The notes beneath the pieces are model-generated. The model saw only the letters and a list, made by a program, of their open reading frames with translations, did no database searches and was not told the origin of the DNA. Position numbers and translations under genes: made by a program. From contig CAYGBC010000026.1 in the NCBI GenBank assembly GCA_964348015.1, positions 1 through 43,716 on the forward strand: DNA of 43,716 nucleotides, read 5' to 3'. Shown piece by piece: positions 23,457-31,975 of this stretch (its first letter is position 1; every line of letters starts with the position of its first letter). This stretch comes from SOIA01 sp964348015. GTDB lineage: Bacteria; Acidobacteriota; Aminicenantia; Aminicenantales; Aminicenantaceae.

Positions 23457-26201
23457 ATGCACGGCAAGAAAATTGTCTTCGGTTTATCTCTTTTCTGTCT
23501 GTTTATGGGATTTCTTTCTATAGAGTCTGTTTCCCAGTCTCTGAGTTCCGCTCCCCGGATCGCCGCGGTTTCTGTTGTGGTCGATGGACAATCCTCTGAA
23601 GAAGATATGAAGAAGCTGATCCCGGTAAAAGAAGGAGAGCCTTTCTCTTTGAACAGGGTCAGCTCCAGCATCAAGCAGATCTACAAGACAGGGCTTTTCT
23701 CCGAAATTCAGGTTGTCAAAGAGGGAGACATCGATGTCCGGTTGACTTATCTTCTGACGAGGAAACTCTTCGCTCGAAGGATAGTCTTCCAGACAGACGA
23801 AAAGATTCCGCGGCATAAACTGAGGGAAAGCATTGATTCGCTGCGGGAGGGTACATTTTTCACGGAAGAAAAACTCGAGAAAGCGTCCGAGGAATTGAAG
23901 GAGGCCTTGACTCAAGAAGGGTATTTTCAGCCAGAGATCGAGACCTTCACGAAAAAAGACCCTAAAAGTTCCTCCTTCGATGTCTTCTTCCGGATCATCT
24001 CTTTCAAGAAGTACATCATCGCAGAGATCAGTTTTTCTGGAGAGGTGATTCTGCCTGAAAACGAGCTGAGGACTGTCATGAAAAGCAAAGAAGGGAAAAG
24101 GCTTATTCCTTCGATGCTTGCCGAGGATATCACAAAGATCAAAGATGTTTACAGCGCGAATGAATACCAGAGAGCGGAAATCGAAGTCGGAAGAGTCGGA
24201 TTTGATGACCAAGAAGGGACGGCTTCACTGACCTTGATTGTCATCCCCAACGAGAGGATTGAGATTGTTGTGAAGGGAGCGAAAGTTCCTTTAGAGATTT
24301 TGCGCCCGATCTGGGAAACACGAATATTTGAAGATTGGGGTGTGGCTGAAGGAGAAGCCAAGATCCTGAGCTACTTGAGGCAGAAGGATTATCTTTTTGC
24401 CTCGGTCACATCATCTATAGAGAGAGAAGACAACAAGATGCGTGTGATACACACGGTGACTCCGAATGAAAAGAATAAGATTTTAGACATCATATACAAC
24501 GGATTGACTTATTTTGCTCCCTCTCAGCTGGAAAAGGAGCTTGGGGTGGGAGAAAGAAGTCCTCTTCTCAAATGGATAGACGGGCAAAGGCTGTTGAGTT
24601 TGCCCGAAGAGATTGAGTTTCTGTATGAATTGAGAGGATTCCCGGATGCGCGCGTTGATACTAACTTTGTGCGGAAAAGAAATGGGGTGGAAGTTCTGTT
24701 CTTTATCCAGGAGGGCCTCCAGCAGAAGATTCAAAGCATTTCTTTTGAAGGGGCCCACTCATTTGATTCAAGAGTTTTGTTTGAGCAGATTGGCAGTTCC
24801 GAAGGCGGGCCGTATGTCCCACTCAACCTGCAAAAAGACGTGGAAAAATTGGAGAATCACTACTTGAACCAAGGATTCCGGGGGACAGAGATCACGACCA
24901 GAATTAATGAAGTGGGAGAGAATCTGTTTTCCGTCAGGTTCAGGATAGACGAAGGGCATAAAGTTAAAATTGAAAAAATCGTCATTACTGGAAACGATAC
25001 GACAAGAAGAAAGGCTATTCTCCGCGAAATGAGGATCAAAGAAGGGGACTACGCCCACTTTGACAGGATCAGAGAGTCCAAGAGGAGGCTTGAGCGGCTG
25101 GGGATTTTCACGAGTGTGCAGATCGAAGAGATATCTCTCTCTCCCGAACGGGAAAATGTTGTGATCAATATTCGAGAGGGACAGAGGAATTTTGCCAGTT
25201 TGGGATTCGGGCTGGAAACCGCGACTAAGCCTGAAGCATTCGGAATCTGGGATGTGCCTATGAGGCTGAGGGGAACCGCTGAGTTCATCCGGAGCAACGT
25301 CTTTGGTTCCACGGGTCAAGCCAGCCTTGTGGGACAGTACAGTCTCGTGGACAGGAGGGCGGTGCTCTCCTGGGAACAGCCATATTTCTTCGGCCTTCCT
25401 GTCGTGACGTCCTTGAACACCTGGTTGGAACAGATTTCCCGCGAAAGTTATACTTCAGACGGCAAAGGGATGAGTTTGACAACGGTAAAGCCCGTTTCGG
25501 AGAAGGTGATGTTTTTGGCAGCCTTAAAATGGGCAGAGACCACGCTTATCGACCTGCAAATCGAACCGAATGAAGTTGACCGGCAGTTTTCTCCGTATTC
25601 TGTGACTTCGCTGACCGGGAGTTTTATCTGGGATAAAAGGAATGATCCGATCAATCCGTATAGAGGATCTTTTCTCAGCCTTGCGCTGGAGAAGGCGTTT
25701 CCCTTTCTGGAAGAGGAATCGAATTATGTAAAGATATTCGTCAGAAACCAGCATTATCTGCCTATCGTACCCGACATATTTTTTAACACGACTTTTCGTC
25801 TGGGATTTGGCGGCGGAAAGATGAACATTCCGATTCATGAGAGATTTTTTGCCGGAGGCAGCAATTCTTTTCGGGGAGAAAGGTTTGATGAGCTGGGCCC
25901 TGTCGATGCGGTGTCGGGAAAACCTGTCGGAGGCGAGGCCTTACTGCTGCTGAATTTTGAGGTCACGTTTCCGATTCTTTCGGCGCTCAGGGATTTGAGA
26001 GGGACTTTTTTCTATGATATCGGCAATGTCTTCGAGGAAATAGAGGATATGGCTTTGATCTCTCTGGAGAATGCCCTCGGCTTCGGGTTTCGGTACAGGA
26101 CTCCACTGGGCCCGATACGCCTGGAATTGGGCTGGAACCTGAATGATCCCAGGGAGGAAAGGAAACCTATAGTTTTTTTCACGATCGGAAACCTTTTCTG
26201 A
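23457..26201 (+). CDS. Omp85-family outer-membrane assembly protein with about seven POTRA domains
   Basis: The protein has 914 aa from ATG 23457, with AGAGG ten bases upstream inside the tamB end. A signal peptide covers about 1-27. Residues about 30-577 divide into seven POTRA-like units, each with a strand, two helices with a G-x-F/Y-like turn (TGLFSEI, EGYFQPEI, NEYQRAEI, KDYLFASV, RGFPDARV, QGFRGTEI, LGIFTSVQI) and closing strands. The barrel (578-914) has the conserved loop-6 region FFAGGSNSFRGERF (about 798-811), GPIRLELG, and a C-terminal Phe. BamA usually has five POTRAs and TamA three. Pairing with tamB suggests a TamA role, but it might be the general BamA. The stop overlaps the SurA-like start. 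Confidence 0.92.
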   Translation: MHGKKIVFGLSLFCLFMGFLSIESVSQSLSSAPRIAAVSVVVDGQSSEEDMKKLIPVKEGEPFSLNRVSSSIKQIYKTGLFSEIQVVKEGDIDVRLTYLLTRKLFARRIVFQTDEKIPRHKLRESIDSLREGTFFTEEKLEKASEELKEALTQEGYFQPEIETFTKKDPKSSSFDVFFRIISFKKYIIAEISFSGEVILPENELRTVMKSKEGKRLIPSMLAEDITKIKDVYSANEYQRAEIEVGRVGFDDQEGTASLTLIVIPNERIEIVVKGAKVPLEILRPIWETRIFEDWGVAEGEAKILSYLRQKDYLFASVTSSIEREDNKMRVIHTVTPNEKNKILDIIYNGLTYFAPSQLEKELGVGERSPLLKWIDGQRLLSLPEEIEFLYELRGFPDARVDTNFVRKRNGVEVLFFIQEGLQQKIQSISFEGAHSFDSRVLFEQIGSSEGGPYVPLNLQKDVEKLENHYLNQGFRGTEITTRINEVGENLFSVRFRIDEGHKVKIEKIVITGNDTTRRKAILREMRIKEGDYAHFDRIRESKRRLERLGIFTSVQIEEISLSPERENVVINIREGQRNFASLGFGLETATKPEAFGIWDVPMRLRGTAEFIRSNVFGSTGQASLVGQYSLVDRRAVLSWEQPYFFGLPVVTSLNTWLEQISRESYTSDGKGMSLTTVKPVSEKVMFLAALKWAETTLIDLQIEPNEVDRQFSPYSVTSLTGSFIWDKRNDPINPYRGSFLSLALEKAFPFLEEESNYVKIFVRNQHYLPIVPDIFFNTTFRLGFGGGKMNIPIHERFFAGGSNSFRGERFDELGPVDAVSGKPVGGEALLLLNFEVTFPILSALRDLRGTFFYDIGNVFEEIEDMALISLENALGFGFRYRTPLGPIRLELGWNLNDPREERKPIVFFTIGNLF

Positions 26202-26869
26202 TGGATATGCAGAGAATGCAGCGAGCTGCAATATTCTTTCTCCTGAGCCTGATCGTCAGTTCAGCACCTGCATTTTCCGGCTCACAAATGGTCGACCGCA
26301 TCGTGGCTGTCGTCAATGAAGAAGTCATCACGCTGACCGATGTGCGGATTGCCGAAGCTTTCAAGCTCTATGCGGAGGAAATTGAAGAGGAATCAGAAGA
26401 TTACCGCGCGTTGGTCCTCCAGAAATTGATCGACCAGAAGGTGGTGATTCAATTCTCCGGGGGGGAAGGGTTGATAGAAGAGGAGAAGCTCGACGAACAG
26501 ATGGAGAGGATCACGCAGAGGCTGGGGGCTGAAGAAGTGGAGAGAAGGCTCGTGCATTTCGGCCTGGATTGGGAGAATTTGAAGGATTTCCTGCGGGAGC
26601 GGATAGCTTTTCAAACGATTATATCGGAGAGGTTCAGCAAGGTGAATCCGGTCAGTTTGAAGGAGATCGAAGAGTATTACCAGAGGAGTTATGTTCCTGC
26701 CCAAAGGGAAAAGGGTGTCGAACCGAAGCCGATGATGGAGATCCTGGATGAGATTGAATCCGGGATCAAGCAGGAGAAGATCGAGGCTCAGATCCAGGAT
26801 TGGATAAAGAATTTAAGGGAGAAATCTGATATTCAGATTATCATAAGAGAATTGAAGTCGACTGAATAG
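26201..26869 (+). CDS. SurA N-terminal-like periplasmic protein without a PPIase domain
   Basis: The protein has 222 aa. A signal peptide (about 1-27, ending near APAFSG) precedes VDRIVAVVNEEVITLTDVRIAE, the typical start of SurA and related parvulin chaperones. The helical SurA_N domain runs to about residue 150. No parvulin signature follows; instead there is a helical tail (EYYQRSYVPAQREKG...). Such short forms may chaperone unfolded outer-membrane proteins by binding only. Its ATG overlaps the stop of the Omp85 gene (TGATG). This places chaperone, barrel and TamB in one transcript and supports a joint role in outer-membrane assembly. Confidence 0.85.
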   Translation: MDMQRMQRAAIFFLLSLIVSSAPAFSGSQMVDRIVAVVNEEVITLTDVRIAEAFKLYAEEIEEESEDYRALVLQKLIDQKVVIQFSGGEGLIEEEKLDEQMERITQRLGAEEVERRLVHFGLDWENLKDFLRERIAFQTIISERFSKVNPVSLKEIEEYYQRSYVPAQREKGVEPKPMMEILDEIESGIKQEKIEAQIQDWIKNLREKSDIQIIIRELKSTE

Positions 26870-26887
26870 ATCAAGGAAGGAGTCGAG

Positions 26888-27808
26888 ATGAGTGGTGTGG
26901 CTTTTTTGTTCCCCGGACAGGGTTCCCAGAAAGTGGGCATGGGAAAAGATTTTTATGATTCCTCGTCTAAGGCCCAGGAGATGTTTGCGAGGGCGGATGA
27001 GGCTCTGGGTTACAAAATCTCAAAGCTTTGTTTTGAAGGTCCTGAAGACGAGCTGAAACTGACACAGAACACACAGCCCGCTCTGCTTGCGGTCAGTTAT
27101 GCGGCCTATGTTCTCCTCGGAAAAGACGCCAGTATCGCTGCCGGTCACAGCCTGGGTGAATATTCGGCTCTTGTGGCGGCCGGCTCTTTGGAATTTGAGG
27201 ATGCCCTCCGCCTTGTCCACAAAAGAGGAAAATACATGCAGGAAGCCGTGCCGGTAGGTGTGGGAGCGATGGCGGCGGTCCTGGGATCTGCCTTTGAAGA
27301 TGTGGAGAAAGCTTTAGCTGGAGTCACGGACGGTGTGGTTGAGATCGCGAACTGGAACAGCCAGGAACAGATCGTCATTGCCGGCCATAAAGAAGCTGTC
27401 GAGAAGGCTCTGGCTCTCATAAATCCCCCCCGGTTTGTGATGCTCCCGGTAAGTGCGCCGTTTCACTGCCGCTTGATGGAAAGCGCGGAGGAGAAGCTTT
27501 CCCTTGATCTGGATGGAGTCGAATTCAAAGACCTGAATTTCCCGATAATCACCAACGTGGACGCAAAAATTATCCATGGAGGGGATGAAGCCCGAGATTC
27601 TCTGAAGAGACAGGTGACCCGCCCGGTCCTCTGGTACAGGTCGATGGAAATACTGAACGAGGAAAATATCGATGTGCTGGTGGAATTGGGGTCGGGTAAA
27701 GTGCTGTCCGGATTGGGCCGGCGAATCAGCCGCCGATGGGAATCGCCTCCGACCCTGATGAATGCGGAGGATCCGGAGTCCCTGGAGAAGGTCAGGGAGT
27801 CACTTTGA
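26888..27808 (+). CDS. fabD: Malonyl-CoA:ACP transacylase
   Basis: The protein has 306 aa, standard for FabD. It starts with VAFLFPGQGSQKVGMGKDF (4-22), which holds the oxyanion-loop GQGSQ. The nucleophile is Ser88 in AGHSLGEYSALVAAG (85-99), then KRGKYMQEA, and the catalytic His follows in SAPFHCRLM (about 193-201). It loads malonyl groups on acyl carrier protein for fatty-acid synthesis. AAGGAAGGAG lies five bases before the ATG. The other fab genes are not adjacent; the gene follows the envelope-assembly cluster and ends convergently with pgsA, with a 9-base overlap. Confidence 0.96.
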   Translation: MSGVAFLFPGQGSQKVGMGKDFYDSSSKAQEMFARADEALGYKISKLCFEGPEDELKLTQNTQPALLAVSYAAYVLLGKDASIAAGHSLGEYSALVAAGSLEFEDALRLVHKRGKYMQEAVPVGVGAMAAVLGSAFEDVEKALAGVTDGVVEIANWNSQEQIVIAGHKEAVEKALALINPPRFVMLPVSAPFHCRLMESAEEKLSLDLDGVEFKDLNFPIITNVDAKIIHGGDEARDSLKRQVTRPVLWYRSMEILNEENIDVLVELGSGKVLSGLGRRISRRWESPPTLMNAEDPESLEKVRESL

Positions 27809-28348
27809 GGACTCTGCAGAGAGAGCGCTGGGTCCGTATTTGACAAAGTATTGCGCAGCAGAGAGGAGTGCTGTGGCGATCACGATCCAGAGTCCGATCT
27901 GAGCAAGGAAGAAGAAACCCCCCAAAAATTTCTCTCCGAGTATCAATATTATTATCGTGATGGACTCGAACAGCATTTTCAGTTTAGCAAGCCAGTTCGC
28001 GGAGATGAGGATTCCTTTGGATGAAGCGAGTGCTCGGAATCCTGTGACCGCGATCTCCCGCCCCAAAATGATGATGACCATCCAGGCGGAGACAGCCCCC
28101 AATTCGACAAGACAGATAAAAGCGGAGGCGACCAGAAGTTTGTCTGCGATCGGGTCCAGGAGCTGCCCTGTCGCTGTGATCTGTTTTCTTCGCCTCGCCA
28201 GGATTCCATCGATCGTATCCGTGAAGGCGGCCACGATGAATATGGCTGCTGCGGTCAGTTCTTTTCCTTCGAAATCAGTGAGGAGAGCGACAACAAGCCC
28301 TGGGATCAGCAGTATCCTCAACAGAGTGATGAAGATGGGGAGGTTCAT
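27800..28348 (-). CDS. pgsA: CDP-diacylglycerol--glycerol-3-phosphate 3-phosphatidyltransferase
   Basis: The protein has 182 aa from ATG 28348 (MNLPIFITLLRILLIPG, the usual PgsA beginning). The frame is open to 28624, but that part is repeat sequence. The CDP-alcohol phosphotransferase signature D-G-x2-A-R-x8-G-x3-D-x3-D is complete in DGILARRR...GQLLDPIAD. Four or more membrane helices surround it. It makes phosphatidylglycerol phosphate in the inner membrane. There is no Shine-Dalgarno sequence; the bases before the ATG read ATCTCCTAAA, pyrimidine-rich. The stop codon region overlaps the end of fabD on the other strand. Confidence 0.93.
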   Translation of the reverse strand: MNLPIFITLLRILLIPGLVVALLTDFEGKELTAAAIFIVAAFTDTIDGILARRRKQITATGQLLDPIADKLLVASAFICLVELGAVSAWMVIIILGREIAVTGFRALASSKGILISANWLAKLKMLFESITIIILILGEKFLGGFFFLAQIGLWIVIATALLSAAQYFVKYGPSALSAESSK

Positions 28349-28388
28349 TTTAGGAGATATACTACAGCCTCTCCCCGTTGTCAATATT

Positions 28389-28532
28389 GGGGTCAGGGTT
28401 TGATAACGTTGATAAACACAAAAGATGAGAGACTGCTTTTTCTTCGGGAAGGGGGACAGTCCCTCTCTTTCTTTAATTAAGGACTGAATGGGACAATCCC
28501 CGAAGAAAAAGCAGCTTGTCCCCTTTTGTGTT
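28389..28532. repeat. 34-bp imperfect inverted repeat with GGGGACAGTCCC core, beside mutS promoter
   Basis: The arms 28415-28448 and 28499-28532 pair at about 29 of 34 positions. The ends are AACACAAAAG and CTTTTGTGTT. The inner 16 bases of each arm (CTGCTTTTTCTTCGGG and its complement) pair perfectly. The interior contains GGGGGACAGTCCC. A GGGGTCAGG block (28389-28397), like the end of the 31764-31898 element, abuts the left arm. The right end overlaps the first two bases of the mutS -35 box. This may be a nested pair of non-autonomous element remnants. Confidence 0.75.
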
Positions 28533-28559
28533 GAAAAAACAAACCTCTGCGAGTATAGT
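28531..28559 (+). promoter_or_regulatory. Candidate mutS promoter
   Basis: TTGAAA (28531-28536) and TATAGT (28554-28559) have a 17-base spacer. The expected start near 28566 gives a leader of only a few bases before the mutS ATG (28572), which also has a poor ribosome site, so near-leaderless translation is possible. The -35 begins inside the terminal repeat. Confidence 0.5.
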
Positions 28560-28571
28560 GAATTCAAGAAA

Positions 28572-31223
28572 ATGGCCAAAAAAAACTCGCTCACGCCGAT
28601 GATGCAGCAGTACCAGAAAATCAAAAAAGAGCACCAGGATGCGCTTCTTTTCTTCCGGCTCGGGGATTTCTACGAGATGTTTTACCAGGACGCGAAAGTC
28701 GCCTCCGCCGTGCTGGAGATCGCTCTGACATCCCGCCAGAAAGTTCCGATGTGCGGAATTCCCTATCATGCCGCTGAATCCTATCTCGCGAAGCTTCTCA
28801 AGCGGGGATTTAAAGTGGCTATCTGCGAGCAGGTGGAGGATCCCAAGCAGGCGAGAGGCGTTGTCAAAAGAGACGTGGTCAAGGTCCTGACACCGGGAAC
28901 TGCGGTCGAATTTGAACTCGAGGAGGCCAAAGAAAGTACCTACATCGCCAGTTTATACCTGGAAGATAAAAGCTGGGGGCTGGCATTGATCGATCTCTCC
29001 ACAGGCCAGATGAAAACCGCTCAGAGTGATTCTCGGGATAAAAGGATCATTGGCGATGAGCTTTTCAGGATTGCTCCGAAGGAGATCATATTTCCGGAAG
29101 GCCAGGAGGAGAAGCTGACTGAAGTCCTTTTGCGCAACAACATGGTGTCGGTCTTGAAAAGTCCGCTCGAGGAGTGGGTGTTTGATTATTCCCAGGCCAA
29201 AAGTATTCTGGAGGGACATTTCAAGGTCAAGTCTCTGGCAGGATTCGACCTGGAGGATAAACACCTTGCCGTCTCTGCAGCGGGCGCCCTTCTGGATTAT
29301 CTGAAAAATGTGAGGAAGGATTCCCTTTCTCTGATTCATAAGGTCTCGTATATCCAAACCGACGTCCAGATGGTCCTGGATGCGACGACGATAAAGAACC
29401 TGGAACTCGTGAGAAACTTGAGGGACGGGAGCGTTAAAGATTCGCTCCTCGATATCATCGATTGCACAGTGACTTCTATGGGGGGAAGACTCCTCCGGAG
29501 CTGGCTCCTTCAGCCTCTGCTCGACTGCTCCGAGATCAACCGAAGACTGGAGGCCGTCTCGGAGTTTCTCGATCACATCATCGAACGGCAGGAATTGAGA
29601 GGGTGTCTGAAAGAGATTTTTGACCTTGAACGCCTGACGGGAAAAATTTCTCTGGCAGTCGCCCACGCGCGCGACCTCATCTCGCTGAAAAAATCTCTTC
29701 TGCCTCTCCCTCATATTCAGAAGACCATCAAGCCGCTCACGTCTAAGATAGTCAAAAAGATCCGGAAAAATTGGGACGATGCCCGGGACCTTGTGGATTT
29801 GATCGACAAAGCGATCCGGGATGAACCCGCTTTTCTGTTGACCGAGGGAGGGATTATTAAGGAGGGGTACAATTCCGAACTGGATGATCTGAGGAAATTG
29901 AGCCATTCCGGAAAAAGCTTTATTTCCCTTCTCGAGAAAAAAGAAAGAGAGAGAACAAAGATCTCTTCTTTGAAGATACGCTACAACAAAGTGTTCGGGT
30001 ACTCCATCGAAGTCACCAAGCCGAACCTGTCCCTTGTTCCGGATGGTTATATCCGGAAACAGACCCTGGCGAATTCAGAGCGGTTTATCACACCCGAACT
30101 CCAGGAATACGAAGAGAAGGTCCTGAATGCCGAGGAGCGGATCACGGAGCTGGAGTATGACCTGTTCCTCAAAGTCAGGGAGAGGATTTCGAAGGAGACT
30201 GAAAGGCTTCAGAAGATTGCTCAGGCGGTCGCAGCCTTGGATGTTCTCTCCTCGCTGGCAGAGCTTGCGTCCGTCCGGAATTTCAGCCGTCCGGAAGTCC
30301 ACACTCAGGACAGGATCAGGATTGTGGAGGGTCGGCATCCGGTTATCGAAGTGACAAACGACGAGCCTTTTATCCCCAACGACACATTCCTGGACCGGGA
30401 GGAAGATCAGATTCTGATCGTGACAGGGCCGAATATGGGGGGAAAGTCCACCTACCTGAGGCAGGTCGCTTTGGTCTGCATCCTGGCCCAGATGGGCTCT
30501 TTCGTGCCCGCGCGCGAAGCTTCTATAGGCGTGGTCGACCGTATCTTCACCCGAATCGGGGCCATGGATTTTCTGAGCGTCGGTCAGTCCACGTTCATGG
30601 TGGAAATGCTCGAGACGGCCCGGATCTTGAATAACGCCACGGAGAAAAGCCTGATCTTGCTGGATGAAATAGGCAGAGGAACGAGTACTTTTGATGGACT
30701 GAGCATCGCCTGGGCTGTCGCTGAGCACCTCCATGAAAAGGAAGATATCCGGGCCAAGACCCTGTTCGCGACTCATTACCACGAGTTGACCGAGCTGGCG
30801 TTGACGTTATCGCGTATCAAGAATTATCACGTGACTGTGAAAGAGAGAAAAGACGATATTGTTTTCCTGAGGAAGATCGTCTCAGGGCCTTCAGACCAGA
30901 GCTATGGAATTCATGTGGCCAAGCTCGCCGGGATTCCTCGGGCCGTTGTGGACAGAGCCAAAGAGATCCTTTTCAACCTGGAGAAACAGGAGTTGGATGA
31001 CGCCGGACTCCCGAGGCTCGCGTACCGCTCTTCGAAAAAACGGGATAAAGCGCAGCTTCTTCTGTTTAAGGAAGATAAAGAGCAGGAGCTGCTCAAAGAC
31101 ATCAAAGAGATGATCGAAATGTGCCCGATTTCTGAGATGGCCCCCCTGGATGCCTTGAATATGCTCAACCAGCTCAAAAAAAAGATCAAAAATGGAGAGG
31201 ATGAACAGGGCGAAAAAGGATAG
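28572..31223 (+). CDS. mutS: DNA mismatch repair protein MutS
   Basis: The protein has 883 aa from ATG 28572; 28 further in-frame codons upstream are repeat and promoter sequence. The mismatch-reading F-x-E motif is Phe33-Tyr34-Glu35 in GDFYEMFYQDA. MCGIPYHAAESYLAKL and AICEQVEDP complete domain I. The Walker A site GPNMGGKST is at 619-627, followed by STFMVEMLETARILNNAT, the LLDEIGRGTSTFDG Walker B/D region, and FATHYHEL. The C-terminal linker and helix-turn-helix (HVAKLAGIPRAVVDRAKEIL) fit. It recognises mispairs and recruits MutL. The length matches MutS1, not MutS2. No mutL is nearby. Confidence 0.97.
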   Translation: MAKKNSLTPMMQQYQKIKKEHQDALLFFRLGDFYEMFYQDAKVASAVLEIALTSRQKVPMCGIPYHAAESYLAKLLKRGFKVAICEQVEDPKQARGVVKRDVVKVLTPGTAVEFELEEAKESTYIASLYLEDKSWGLALIDLSTGQMKTAQSDSRDKRIIGDELFRIAPKEIIFPEGQEEKLTEVLLRNNMVSVLKSPLEEWVFDYSQAKSILEGHFKVKSLAGFDLEDKHLAVSAAGALLDYLKNVRKDSLSLIHKVSYIQTDVQMVLDATTIKNLELVRNLRDGSVKDSLLDIIDCTVTSMGGRLLRSWLLQPLLDCSEINRRLEAVSEFLDHIIERQELRGCLKEIFDLERLTGKISLAVAHARDLISLKKSLLPLPHIQKTIKPLTSKIVKKIRKNWDDARDLVDLIDKAIRDEPAFLLTEGGIIKEGYNSELDDLRKLSHSGKSFISLLEKKERERTKISSLKIRYNKVFGYSIEVTKPNLSLVPDGYIRKQTLANSERFITPELQEYEEKVLNAEERITELEYDLFLKVRERISKETERLQKIAQAVAALDVLSSLAELASVRNFSRPEVHTQDRIRIVEGRHPVIEVTNDEPFIPNDTFLDREEDQILIVTGPNMGGKSTYLRQVALVCILAQMGSFVPAREASIGVVDRIFTRIGAMDFLSVGQSTFMVEMLETARILNNATEKSLILLDEIGRGTSTFDGLSIAWAVAEHLHEKEDIRAKTLFATHYHELTELALTLSRIKNYHVTVKERKDDIVFLRKIVSGPSDQSYGIHVAKLAGIPRAVVDRAKEILFNLEKQELDDAGLPRLAYRSSKKRDKAQLLLFKEDKEQELLKDIKEMIEMCPISEMAPLDALNMLNQLKKKIKNGEDEQGEKG

Positions 31224-31345
31224 CCAGGTAAAGGAAAAGGGGGAGAGACGTACGGGAAACGTCTGATTCTGTTGGCCGTTACTTGCTGAATGACTGAGGG
31301 ATGAGAGCGTTGAGCGGATTGCGCGGGATAAATTTCAAAACTGGA

Positions 31346-31687
31346 TCAGAAGTTTTCAGGCTCGTCGCTGATCTCTAAATCCAGTTCTTCGTCCTCTTCT
31401 TCGCCGGCAAAATCTTCATCTTTGTATCCCGGATTTTCTTCGTAAGAAGCTTCTCCTTCTTCCTCTTTGCGTTGTGCGAGAGCGGCTTCGAATTCATCTT
31501 TATCCTCAAAGCGCCTGAGATAATTCGCTGTTGTGTCGCTGTAGCAAAGTTCTAGGTAATCCTCTTCAATCTGACAGAACACGGATTTGCAGTGTCCCAC
31601 CTGCAGGTCTCCCACCGTTTCACTTGTTTCCGCCGCTTGACTTATGGCATCCAGAGTCAACCAGCTCATGATTTCGATTTCTTCCAT
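31346..31687 (-). CDS. Acidic 113-aa protein, unknown
   Basis: The gene starts with a good ribosome site (AAGGAACCG before the ATG). The first 65 residues look globular (MSWLTLDAISQAAETSETV, two Cys, DYLELCYSD). The last 45 are highly acidic and probably disordered (KEEEGEASYEENPGYKDED, GEEEDEELDLEISDEPEN). I recognise no family. Acidic tails occur in DNA mimics, chaperone adaptors and RNA polymerase accessory proteins, but nothing here selects among these. It stands alone between mutS and an inverted-repeat element. Confidence 0.6.
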   Translation of the reverse strand: MEEIEIMSWLTLDAISQAAETSETVGDLQVGHCKSVFCQIEEDYLELCYSDTTANYLRRFEDKDEFEAALAQRKEEEGEASYEENPGYKDEDFAGEEEDEELDLEISDEPENF

Positions 31688-31763
31688 CGGTTCCTTAACA
31701 AGAAAATAACAACTTTCAAAGAATTGTCAAGAGGAAAAGCTGAAAAAATTTCTAATAATTGAC

Positions 31764-31898
31764 GGGGTCAGGCTTTGAAAACTTTGATAACTTGTGGGAC
31801 ATTAAGTTTCGCTTTAATGGAAAAAAAGAAAAATGTGATAATAATCAAATATGTTTTTGAGAACTTCATAATTATCAAATTTATCAAAGCCTGACCCC
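31764..31898. repeat. GGGGTCAGGCTTTGA inverted-repeat element, 135 bases
   Basis: The left arm (31764-31790) and right arm (about 31872-31898) match at about 25 of 27 positions and begin GGGGTCAGGCTTTGA. The AT-rich centre encodes nothing. The left end matches the block at 28389 and shares the GGGGTC terminus with 11118-11212. It resembles a small non-autonomous element and sits in the divergent gap next to the nifU-like promoter. Confidence 0.8.
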
Positions 31899-31906
31899 AA
31901 TAAACA

Positions 31907-31935
31907 TTGAGAAATTGTCCGGAATGGAATATAGT
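31907..31935 (+). promoter_or_regulatory. Candidate promoter for the NifU-like gene
   Basis: TTGAGA (31907-31912) and TATAGT (31930-31935) are separated by 17 bases. The predicted start is about 34 bases before the ATG, with AAGGAGAGAG in between. It lies nine bases beyond the inverted-repeat element. Confidence 0.5.
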
Positions 31936-31975
31936 ATGGACTCAGACAGGAGAAAAAATTTAAGGAGAGAGCCGC

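Noticed and set aside
23457..26201. Firm naming of the Omp85 gene as bamA or tamA
   Set aside because: The seven POTRA-like units fit neither classical count, and the genome-wide set of Omp85 genes cannot be seen from here.
28488..28571. Longer N-terminus for mutS
   Set aside because: It covers the inverted repeat and the promoter; the F-x-E spacing fits the start at 28572.
28349..28624. Longer N-terminus for pgsA
   Set aside because: The added residues come from repeat sequence and from the mutS start on the other strand; PgsA proteins normally begin at MNLP.
28953..29906. Minus-strand open frame of 317 codons inside mutS
   Set aside because: It mirrors the codon pattern of mutS; no domain or ribosome site is seen.
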